The notes under the pieces are model-generated. The model was given only the letters and a program-made list of their open reading frames with translations. It was not told where the DNA came from and made no database searches. From NCBI RefSeq assembly GCF_900290235.1, contig NZ_OLMK01000026.1:1-64000 (forward strand): a stretch of DNA of 64,000 nucleotides. Direction: 5' to 3'. The position numbers and the translations under genes were made by a program. The stretch comes from Streptomyces sp. MA5143a (GTDB lineage Bacteria > Actinomycetota > Actinomycetes > Streptomycetales > Streptomycetaceae). Shown here in pieces: positions 57,655-64,000 of the stretch (positions are counted from its first letter, which is position 1; each line of letters opens with the position of its first letter).

Positions 57655-58827
57655 TCATCCGCGCCCGGTCGGGTCGCGGCCGATCAGGAACAGCTGCGCG
57701 TCGCCCGCGCCACCGGCCCCCGTCGCGTCGGCGCAGCCCTCCGCCACCGCGACCGCCCCCTTCTCCTCGGGGCCGCCGCGCATACCGACGCAGACGTCCG
57801 CCTCCCCCCGCCCCGGCCGCAACCGCCACGCGCCCTTCGTGCCCTTGCCGGTGCCCTCGGCCCGTTCGATGCGGAACAGCTGAGAGGAGCCGCCGACCTT
57901 GCAGTCGTCCCAGGGCTCGAACATGTGCTGGAACTCGCTGTCGCTGAGCAGCGTGAGACAGCCCTTGCCGTGCCGCGGATGGTCCCACTGGATGCGGTAG
58001 TACCCGTCGTCCGCCCGCAGCAGATACGTCTTCGGCGGCACGGCCTCCTCGCACGGCCGCTGCATCGCCACCACCTTCGACTCCCCGCTGTGCACCCGTA
58101 CGTCCCCGTCGGTGAGGCACAGGTCGGGAGCGCGTACGGGGCGGATGCGGGTGAGCCCGGGAGCGGGACCGGGCGGCACGGGAGCGCCGCCGCCCTCAGC
58201 GGCCCGCGTCCCGGAGGGCTCCGACGTCCGCGTCGTCCGCCCGCTGTCCCCGTCCCCGCCGCCGTTCGACGCCGTCCCGTCGCGCGGCAGCCACACCAGC
58301 ACGCCGACGACGAGCAGGGCGACCGTACCGAGCGAGGCCACGGCGGCGAGCGAAGCGGCACCGGCCCGCCCCCCGAACACCCGGCCACCACCGCCCCCGA
58401 CGACCCGACGGACCGCCCCACCCGACGCACCCCTCATGCGTCCACCCGGCCCGTCGCCGGCTCCCCGCCCTTCCCGCCCCTGTCGTTCCGCTTCTCGCGG
58501 GGCGTCCCCCGTGACGACGAGCCGTTCCCTGACGGCCAGCCACGTGGATACGGCGGTCTCCGGTACCCCACAGGCCCGGACGAGCGCGGAGACGACCTCG
58601 GCACGCGGGAGCGCGTCCCGCCGCAGGACATCGGCGAGGGTGCTGCGGGCGAGAATTTCGCCCTGCTCGGCGGCACGCTGCTCCAACTGCCGGTAGGTCA
58701 GCCCACTGCGCTCCTTGAGCCGACGCAGCAGGGCGACGTACTCGGCGGAGGTGCGCGCGGCCTCCGGCGTCAACTCCCCACCCGCCTCCGGCTTTCCGGC
58801 CCTCCCGCGGTCCCCCGTGCTCGCCAT
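57655..58827 (-). CDS. XRE-HTH transmembrane protein with extracytoplasmic C-terminal domain
   Basis: The protein has about 390 aa. A cytoplasmic Cro/C1 helix-turn-helix (about 30-90, YVALLRRLKERSGLTYRQLE, RSTLADVLRRDALPRAEVV) and a Gly/Arg-rich linker lead to one membrane helix (about 155-178). The Cys-containing beta-rich outer domain (about 220-390, APDLCLTDGDVRVHSG, GKGCLTLL, DVCVGMRGG) looks like a ricin-B-type sugar-binding fold. The layout fits a one-component membrane regulator, or an XRE domain reused as a protein-interaction module. The ATG at 58827 has no ribosome-binding site and may be leaderless; the frame extends further upstream. Confidence 0.8.
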   Translation of the reverse strand: MASTGDRGRAGKPEAGGELTPEAARTSAEYVALLRRLKERSGLTYRQLEQRAAEQGEILARSTLADVLRRDALPRAEVVSALVRACGVPETAVSTWLAVRERLVVTGDAPREAERQGREGRGAGDGPGGRMRGASGGAVRRVVGGGGGRVFGGRAGAASLAAVASLGTVALLVVGVLVWLPRDGTASNGGGDGDSGRTTRTSEPSGTRAAEGGGAPVPPGPAPGLTRIRPVRAPDLCLTDGDVRVHSGESKVVAMQRPCEEAVPPKTYLLRADDGYYRIQWDHPRHGKGCLTLLSDSEFQHMFEPWDDCKVGGSSQLFRIERAEGTGKGTKGAWRLRPGRGEADVCVGMRGGPEEKGAVAVAEGCADATGAGGAGDAQLFLIGRDPTGRG

Positions 58828-59137
58828 GCGGTCATTGTCAGCCGGGGGCAAACCGCCGACAACCCCTGTCCCAGCCATGTCGAGCACCCCGCCGCACGGT
58901 CCGGACAAGCCGCTGAACAGCCGAAACAGCCACGCTCCGTCCGGGACACGGCAAGGCGTTGCCGGACAGGATCAGACGGCCCAGGCTCGGTTGCTGTCGC
59001 GACGGCCGGCCCCGCCGCCACGTACCCGGGGCAGGGCCCGTGCCCGCCGGTCGACCATCAGCTCTGTTGTTGCCTCGCGCAGTCCGTCCTCGTCCTCAGC
59101 CCGGCGGCATCCACGCTGTCGGTCCCCGCACACGCCG
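58828..59137. other. Intergenic region with no recognisable gene
   Basis: Long open frames occur on both strands here, as expected at this GC content, but none has a ribosome-binding site, plausible start and recognisable product together. The promoter of the minus-strand XRE-transmembrane gene must lie near its left end. Confidence 0.4.
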
Positions 59138-59167
59138 GAGGCCCCCGCCCGGTCGGGCAGGGGCCTC
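59138..59167 (-). terminator. Stem-loop terminator after the pirin gene
   Basis: GAGGCCCC-C-GCCCG pairs with CGGGC-A-GGGGCCTC (one internal mismatch) around a GT loop, about 65 bases beyond the pirin stop on the minus strand. Confidence 0.7.
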
Positions 59168-59233
59168 ATCAGCAGCCGTCAACAGCCGTCAGCAGCTACG
59201 CGCAGGCAGAGCCGGCGAGCCGGGGTGCGACCG

Positions 59234-60205
59234 TCAGAGACCGCCCTCGGTCATGCCGTGGACCGCCGGAACCGTGCCCAGCCGCCCCTTCTGGAAGTCC
59301 TCGAACGCCTGCTGGAGTTCCTCGCGGGTGTTCATGACGAACGGGCCGTAGTGGGCCATGGGCTCACGGATCGGCTGTCCGCCGAGCAGCACGATCTCCA
59401 GGTCGGGCGCGTTGGAGTCCTGCTTCTCGTCCGCCCGCACCGTGAGGGACGAGCCCGCACCGAAGACGGCCGTCTGACCGAGGTGGATCGGGCGCCGGTC
59501 CGCACCGACGCTGCCGCGCCCCGCGAGCACGTACGCCAGCGCGTTGAAGTCCTCGCGCCACGGAAGCGTGATCTCCGCGCCCGGCGCCACGGTCGCGTGG
59601 AGGAGGGTGATCGGGGTGTGGGTGATGCCGGGCCCCTGGTGCCCGTCGAGCTCACCGGCGATGACGCGGAGCAGCGCGCCGCCGTCGGGGGTGGTGAGGA
59701 GCTGGACGTGGCCGCCGCGGATGTCCTGGTATCTCGGCGCCATCATCTTGTCCCTGGCCGGGAGGTTCACCCACAGCTGGATGCCGTGGAAGAGTCCGCC
59801 GGACATGACGAGCGCCTCCGGCGGCGCCTCGATGTGGAGGAGACCGGAACCGGCCGTCATCCACTGGGTGTCACCGTTGGTGATGGTGCCGCCACCGCCG
59901 TGGCTGTCCTGGTGGTCGAAGATCCCGTCGATGATGTAGGTGACGGTCTCGAAGCCACGGTGAGGGTGCCAGGGCGTGCCTTTCGGCTCTCCCGGCGCGT
60001 AGTCCACCTCGCCCATCTGGTCCATCATGATGAACGGGTCGAGGTGACGGTAGTTGATCCCGGCGAACGCACGGCGGACCGGGAAGCCCTCGCCCTCGAA
60101 GCCGCTGGGCGCGGTCGTCACGGCGAGCACCGGACGGGACACCGCGTCGGTCGACGCGACGACACGGGGCAGGGTCAGCGGGTTCTCGACGGTCACTGCG
60201 GGCAT
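59234..60205 (-). CDS. Pirin family protein
   Basis: The 323-aa bicupin has the pirin metal site in the N-terminal cupin: His80 and His82 in WHPHRGFETVTY, and His124 and Glu126 in GSGLLHIEAPPE. The C-terminal cupin domain (about 170-300) lacks a metal site, as in other pirins. Bacterial pirins have been described as quercetinases or regulators of central metabolism and redox sensors; which applies here is open. ATG 60205 is set by a perfect AGGAGGT six bases upstream. A palindromic AGTTnA...TnAACT site sits in the promoter. Confidence 0.93.
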   Translation of the reverse strand: MPAVTVENPLTLPRVVASTDAVSRPVLAVTTAPSGFEGEGFPVRRAFAGINYRHLDPFIMMDQMGEVDYAPGEPKGTPWHPHRGFETVTYIIDGIFDHQDSHGGGGTITNGDTQWMTAGSGLLHIEAPPEALVMSGGLFHGIQLWVNLPARDKMMAPRYQDIRGGHVQLLTTPDGGALLRVIAGELDGHQGPGITHTPITLLHATVAPGAEITLPWREDFNALAYVLAGRGSVGADRRPIHLGQTAVFGAGSSLTVRADEKQDSNAPDLEIVLLGGQPIREPMAHYGPFVMNTREELQQAFEDFQKGRLGTVPAVHGMTEGGL

Positions 60206-60232
60206 GTCGGTACCTCCTTGTGCGTTCACTTT

Positions 60233-60248
60233 AGTTGATTGTTGAACT
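60233..60248 (-). promoter_or_regulatory. Imperfect palindrome in the pirin promoter
   Basis: On the minus strand AGTTCAACAATCAACT has dyad symmetry (AGTT/AACT outer arms plus an inner A/T pair). It overlaps a TTCAAC/TAAAGT promoter-like stretch 28 bases before the start codon. This type of AT-rich dyad is typical of MarR-family operators; no MarR gene is adjacent. Confidence 0.45.
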
Positions 60249-60266
60249 TTCTGCCAGGTCTAACGA

Positions 60267-60300
60267 CGAACGCCCGGAGGGCATTCCCTCCGGGCGTTCG
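60267..60300 (-). terminator. Stem-loop terminator between the SseB-like and pirin genes
   Basis: CGAACGCCCGGAGGG pairs perfectly with CCCTCCGGGCGTTCG around CATT. It separates the SseB-like gene from the pirin promoter on the same strand. Confidence 0.85.
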
Positions 60301-60398
60301 CCTTCGTCCGGCGATCGACCCCGGACACCGAGCCGGGACCGACACCCCGCCTGCCGTCGCCCACACCGGGCCACACGGCCGTCGGGCGTGGCGCGGAG

Positions 60399-60905
60399 CT
60401 ATCCGTACATGCGCCGCATCGCGAACTCCACCATCTGCTCCACCGCCTTCGCGTCGAAGACCATCCGGTGCTCCCCCTCCATGTCGAGGACGAAGCCGTA
60501 GCCGGTGGGCAGCAGATCGATGACCTCGGCGCCGGTGATCACGAAGTACTTGGACTCCTTGCCGGCGTACCGGCGCAGCTCCTTGAGCGAGGTGAACATC
60601 GGGATCACCGGCTGCTGCGTGTTGTGCAGCGCCAGGAACCCGGGGTTGTCACCGCGCGGGCAGTAGACCTTGGACGTCGCGAAGACCTGCTGGAAGTCCT
60701 CGGCGGCCATCTGACCCGTGGTGAAGGCACGCACCGCGTCCGCGAGGGACGGCGGGGACGGCTCCGGGTACAGCGGAGGCTGCTGCCCGTAGCCCCCACC
60801 CATCGGGCCGCCGGGCATCTGCCCCGGCATCTGCTGCCCGGCCATGGGCTGCTGCGGCGGGGCGTACTGCTGCTGAGTGCCAGCGCTCTGGTCGTAGCCG
60901 TACAT
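60399..60905 (-). CDS. SseB-domain protein
   Basis: The 168-aa protein has a Gln/Pro/Gly/Met-rich disordered N-terminus (1-50, repeated MPGG/QQ segments). A single SseB N-terminal-type domain follows (about 55-165), with LADAVRAFTTGQMAAEDFQQ, YCPRGDNPGFLALH, and VIPMFTSLKELRRYAG. In enterobacteria the name refers to unrelated-role proteins, and the actinomycete members are of unknown function. It is cytoplasmic, with no membrane segment. Confidence 0.88.
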   Translation of the reverse strand: MYGYDQSAGTQQQYAPPQQPMAGQQMPGQMPGGPMGGGYGQQPPLYPEPSPPSLADAVRAFTTGQMAAEDFQQVFATSKVYCPRGDNPGFLALHNTQQPVIPMFTSLKELRRYAGKESKYFVITGAEVIDLLPTGYGFVLDMEGEHRMVFDAKAVEQMVEFAMRRMYG

Positions 60906-61054
60906 GCGGCAAAGCGTAACGAGTCACAGATGACCCGATCGGGGTTGCTTCTTATTACCGGTGGGTAGCATCATCGGGAGAAGCTACTTGTTGGTATGTG
61001 AACTAGCGCGAGGATCCAGTGCCTCGCCGATCCCTCTCTTACGGAGCCGTCGCC

Positions 61055-62881
61055 ATGGGGCACTACAAGTCGAATCTCCGCGACATCGAGTTCAACCTCT
61101 TCGAGGTGCTCGGCCGCGACAAGCTGTACGGCACCGGCCCGTTCGCGGAGATGGACACGGACACCGCCAAGAGCATCCTGGAGGAGCTGACCCGCCTCGC
61201 CGAGAACGAGCTGGCGGAGTCCTTCACGGACGCCGACCGCAACCCCCCGGTCTTCGACCCGCAGACGAACACCGCCCCGGTCCCGGCCTCCTTCAAGAAG
61301 AGCTACAAGGCCTTCATGGAGTCGGAGTACTGGCGGCTCGGCCTGCCCGAGGGCATCGGCGGCACGACCGCCCCCGCCTCCCTGATCTGGGCCTTCGCGG
61401 AGCTGATCCTCGGCGCGAACCCGGCCGTGTGGATGTACTCCTCCGGCCCGGCCTTCGCCGGCATCCTCCACGAGGAGGGCAACGACGTACAGAAGAAGAT
61501 CGCGCAGATCGCGGTCGAGCGGACCTGGGGCTCCACCATGGTGCTCACCGAGCCGGACGCCGGTTCGGACGTCGGCGCGGGCCGCACCAAGGCGATCCAG
61601 CAGGAGGACGGCTCCTGGCACATCGAGGGCGTGAAGCGCTTCATCACCTCCGGTGAGCACGACATGGAGGAGAACATCCTCCACTACGTCCTCGCCCGCC
61701 CCGAGGGCCACGGCCCCGGCACCAAGGGCCTGTCCCTCTTCCTCGTCCCGAAGTACCTGTTCGACTTCGAGACCGGCGAGCTGGGCGAGCGCAACGGCGT
61801 CTACGCCACCAACGTCGAGCACAAGATGGGCCTGAAGGCCTCCAACACCTGCGAGATGACCTTCGGTGACCGGCACCCCGCCAAGGGCTGGCTGATCGGC
61901 GACAAGCACGACGGCATCCGCCAGATGTTCCGCATCATCGAGTTCGCCCGCATGATGGTCGGCACGAAGGCGATCTCCACCCTCTCCACGGGCTACCTCA
62001 ACGCCCTCGAGTACGCCAAGGAGCGCGTCCAGGGCCCCGACCTGGCGAACTTCATGGACAAGACCGCGCCCAAGGTCACCATCACGCACCACCCCGACGT
62101 CCGCCGCTCGCTGATGACGCAGAAGGCGTACGCGGAGGGCATGCGCGCCCTCGTCCTCTACACCGCCTCCGTCCAGGACTCGATCGCGGTGAAGGAGGCG
62201 GCCGGCGAGGACTCCTCCACCGAGCACGCCCTGAACGACCTGCTCCTCCCGATCGTCAAGGGCTACGGCTCCGAGAAGGGCTACGAACAGCTCGCCCAGT
62301 CCCTGCAGACCTTCGGCGGCTCCGGCTTCCTGCAGGAGTATCCGATCGAGCAGTACATCCGCGACGCCAAGATCGACACCCTGTACGAGGGCACCACCGC
62401 GATCCAGGGCCAGGACTACTTCTTCCGGAAGATCGTCCGCAACCAGGGCGCCGCGCTGAACTCCCTCGCCGAGGAGATCAAGAAGTTCCTGGCACTGGGC
62501 GAGGGCGGCGAGGAGCTGGCCGGTGCCCGTGAGCACCTCGCCAAGGCCGCGGTCGAGCTGGAGGCCATCGTCGGCCTCATGCTCACCGACCTCGCCGCGA
62601 CCGAGCAGGACGTCAAGAACATCTACAAGGTGGGCCTCAACACCACGCGCCTGCTGCTCGCCTCCGGTGACGTCGTCGTCGGCTACCTGCTCCTCAAGGG
62701 CGCCGCCGTCGCCGCCGAGAAGCTGCCGAACGCGTCCGCCAAGGACAAGGCCTTCTACACCGGCAAGATCGCCGCGGCCAAGTTCTTCGCCGCCAACGTC
62801 CTGCCCGGCGTCACCCTGGCCCGCAAGATCTCCGAGGGCGTCGACCTCGACCTGATGGAGCTGGACGAAGACGCGTTCTGA
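61055..62881 (+). CDS. Acyl-CoA dehydrogenase, long C-terminally extended form
   Basis: The 608-aa FAD enzyme performs the first oxidation of fatty acyl-CoA beta-oxidation. The acyl-CoA dehydrogenase signature is [20 protein letters not shown], and the flavin/middle-domain segment is [13 protein letters not shown]. The C-terminal helical domain carries [20 protein letters not shown] and the likely catalytic Glu in [15 protein letters not shown] further C-terminal extension (about 470-608) marks the larger FadE5-like group rather than the 380-aa form. ATG 61055 has GGAG nine bases upstream; a GTG at 61019 is an alternative. Three stem-loops follow the gene. Confidence 0.93.
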   Translation: MGHYKSNLRDIEFNLFEVLGRDKLYGTGPFAEMDTDTAKSILEELTRLAENELAESFTDADRNPPVFDPQTNTAPVPASFKKSYKAFMESEYWRLGLPEGIGGTTAPASLIWAFAELILGANPAVWMYSSGPAFAGILHEEGNDVQKKIAQIAVERTWGSTMVLTEPDAGSDVGAGRTKAIQQEDGSWHIEGVKRFITSGEHDMEENILHYVLARPEGHGPGTKGLSLFLVPKYLFDFETGELGERNGVYATNVEHKMGLKASNTCEMTFGDRHPAKGWLIGDKHDGIRQMFRIIEFARMMVGTKAISTLSTGYLNALEYAKERVQGPDLANFMDKTAPKVTITHHPDVRRSLMTQKAYAEGMRALVLYTASVQDSIAVKEAAGEDSSTEHALNDLLLPIVKGYGSEKGYEQLAQSLQTFGGSGFLQEYPIEQYIRDAKIDTLYEGTTAIQGQDYFFRKIVRNQGAALNSLAEEIKKFLALGEGGEELAGAREHLAKAAVELEAIVGLMLTDLAATEQDVKNIYKVGLNTTRLLLASGDVVVGYLLLKGAAVAAEKLPNASAKDKAFYTGKIAAAKFFAANVLPGVTLARKISEGVDLDLMELDEDAF

Positions 62882-62887
62882 CCTCCC

Positions 62888-63032
62888 GGCCTCGGCCCCG
62901 GGCGGCACCGCCGCCGGGGCCGAGGCCCCACTGCGACGCGGTCGGGGGACGGACGGGCCCTGCCCGTCCGTCCGCCGCCCCGTCCCCCGTTCCTCACACC
63001 AGGGCCCGCTCCCAACCCCGGGAGCGGGCCCT
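62888..63032. terminator. Three consecutive perfect stem-loops
   Basis: Stems lie at 62888-62901/62914-62927 (14 bp), 62947-62958/62962-62973 (12 bp, loop CCT) and 63001-63013/63020-63032 (13 bp). The first is the expected terminator of the acyl-CoA dehydrogenase gene. The third ends 23 bases before the aminopeptidase start and so falls in its promoter or leader. Confidence 0.8.
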
Positions 63033-63055
63033 CGTACGTCGTTAAGGTGAACCCC

Positions 63056-64000
63056 ATGCGCACACCCCCACGCTTCGATCGCGGCCACACCGACGACCTG
63101 ATGACCTACCTCGCGGCAAGCCCGTCCCCGTACCACGCGGTGGCGAACGCCGCGGAGCGGCTGGAGAAGGCCGGCTTCCGCCAGGTGTCCGAGACGGACG
63201 CGTGGGACGGCTCCCTGGGCGGCAAGTACGTGCTGCGCGGCGGCGCGATCATCGCCTGGTACGTGCCGGAGGGCGCCGAACCCCACACGCCGTTCCGTAT
63301 CGTCGGCGCCCACACCGACTCCCCCAACCTGCGGGTGAAGCCGCGCCCCGACAGCGGCGCCCACGGCTGGCGCCAGGTCGCCGTCGAGATCTACGGCGGC
63401 CCGCTGCTCAACTCCTGGCTGGACCGCGACCTCGGCCTCGCCGGCCGGCTCTCGCTGCGCGACGGCACCAGCCGCCTCGTGAACATCGACCGGCCCCTCC
63501 TGCGGGTGCCGCAACTCGCCATCCATCTCGACCGTTCCGTCTCCTCCGAGGGTCTGAAGCTCGACAAGCAGCGCCACCTCCAGCCCGTCTGGGGCCTCGG
63601 CAACGACGTCCGCGACGGTGACCTGATCGCCTTCCTGGAGCAGGAACTGGGCCTGCCCGCGGGCGAGGTCACCGGCTGGGACCTGATGACCCACTCCGTC
63701 GAACCGCCCGCCTACCTGGGCCGCGACAAGGAACTGCTGGCCGGGCCCCGCATGGACAACCTCCTCTCCGTGCACGCCGCCACGGCGGCGCTCGCCGCGG
63801 TCGCCACCTCCGGTGACGGCCCCTCGTACATCCCCGTCCTCGCCGCCTTCGACCACGAGGAGAACGGCTCCCAGAGCGACACCGGCGCCGACGGGCCGCT
63901 CCTCGGCGGGGTGCTGGAGCGCTCGGTGTTCTCCCGCGGCGGCTCGTACGAGGACCGCGCCCGCGCCTTCGCCGCCACGATCTGTCTCTCCTCGGACACC
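63056..64000 (+). CDS. M18 family aminopeptidase (3' end outside the window)
   Basis: The first 315 codons are present and open to the window edge. The product matches M18 aspartyl/aminopeptidase I proteins: MTYLAASPSPYHAVANAAER, the zinc His in VGAHTDSPNLRVKP, the ARMDNL-type segment GPRMDNLLSVHA, and the catalytic/metal FDHEENGSQ. These metallopeptidases remove N-terminal residues from cytoplasmic peptides. ATG 63056 follows AAGGTGA. Roughly the last quarter of the usual length of about 430 aa is missing from the window. Confidence 0.93.
   Translation, partial: MRTPPRFDRGHTDDLMTYLAASPSPYHAVANAAERLEKAGFRQVSETDAWDGSLGGKYVLRGGAIIAWYVPEGAEPHTPFRIVGAHTDSPNLRVKPRPDSGAHGWRQVAVEIYGGPLLNSWLDRDLGLAGRLSLRDGTSRLVNIDRPLLRVPQLAIHLDRSVSSEGLKLDKQRHLQPVWGLGNDVRDGDLIAFLEQELGLPAGEVTGWDLMTHSVEPPAYLGRDKELLAGPRMDNLLSVHAATAALAAVATSGDGPSYIPVLAAFDHEENGSQSDTGADGPLLGGVLERSVFSRGGSYEDRARAFAATICLSSDT

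Noticed and set aside
57199..59337. Plus-strand frame of over 700 codons across the XRE-transmembrane gene
   Set aside because: Low-complexity Pro/Arg/Ser composition and no ribosome-binding site. It lies antisense to genes with clear motifs.
60971..63856. Minus-strand open frame of over 900 codons across the acyl-CoA dehydrogenase and aminopeptidase genes
   Set aside because: It crosses two clearly real genes on the plus strand and an intergenic region with three hairpins. Its composition is antisense-like.

Overview
The window is high-GC DNA with the codon bias, start-codon use (ATG/GTG/TTG) and gene content of a Streptomyces chromosome. Markers are DUF397/XRE pairs, SpoIIE-type PP2C phosphatases, an LAxTG sortase substrate, PhoX behind a PHO box, and a 14-bp parS core. 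It reads as core chromosome: metG, aspS, an acyl-CoA dehydrogenase and an M18 aminopeptidase lie together. The parS site upstream of aspS suggests the segment lies in the origin-proximal half of a linear Streptomyces chromosome (inference). I see no rRNA, tRNA, CRISPR, prophage or intact insertion sequence.

Layout. 0-5 kb: the tail of a possible sigma-factor gene with a coupled membrane protein, an XRE-TPR regulator facing a 32-codon hydrophobic peptide gene, a Uma2-family protein, a MerR regulator and an alpha/beta hydrolase. 5-18 kb is a cell-surface block: an LAETG-anchored SGNH hydrolase, an XRE/DUF397 pair, three paralogous secreted beta-propeller/Ig-like proteins and a secreted hydrolase with Calx-beta repeats. 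18-24.7 kb is signalling: an OmpR-type response regulator and its histidine kinase (with expanded minisatellites), a caspase-fold-like protein, a membrane-bound SpoIIE phosphatase and a small membrane protein. 24.7-32.4 kb holds a cruciform-forming repeat, membrane proteins, a divergent MocR regulator/hydrolase pair, a membrane-anchored endonuclease/phosphatase-family protein, a FUSC transporter-like protein and a small exported peptide.

32.5-41 kb: PhoX with a PHO box, a very acidic vWA-domain protein, metG, a Zn-ribbon winged-helix protein followed by gene debris, and a PH-domain protein. 41-48.5 kb: secreted pectate lyase, a cupin, an AbiEii-like nucleotidyltransferase lacking its DxD motif with a coupled 62-aa partner, a 142-aa protein with a Gly-rich C-terminal motif, and a DUF4097-DrrA-DrrB export operon divergent from a MarR-type regulator across a TTGCA-rich operator region. 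48.6-51.3 kb: small conserved proteins, a GPP34-family protein and a Tat-exported intradiol dioxygenase-like protein. 51.4-64 kb: aspS, parS, a PAS-GAF-PP2C-HATPase regulator, an AI-2E family transporter, an XRE-transmembrane protein, a pirin, an SseB-like protein, an acyl-CoA dehydrogenase and the start of an M18 aminopeptidase.

Most genes are monocistronic or in two- to three-gene units closed by strong GC-rich stem-loops. Functional links visible in the sequence are: the response regulator/kinase pair; the MocR regulator with its divergent hydrolase; the export operon with its divergent regulator; the propeller triplet with duplicated promoter DNA; and phosphate control of phoX.
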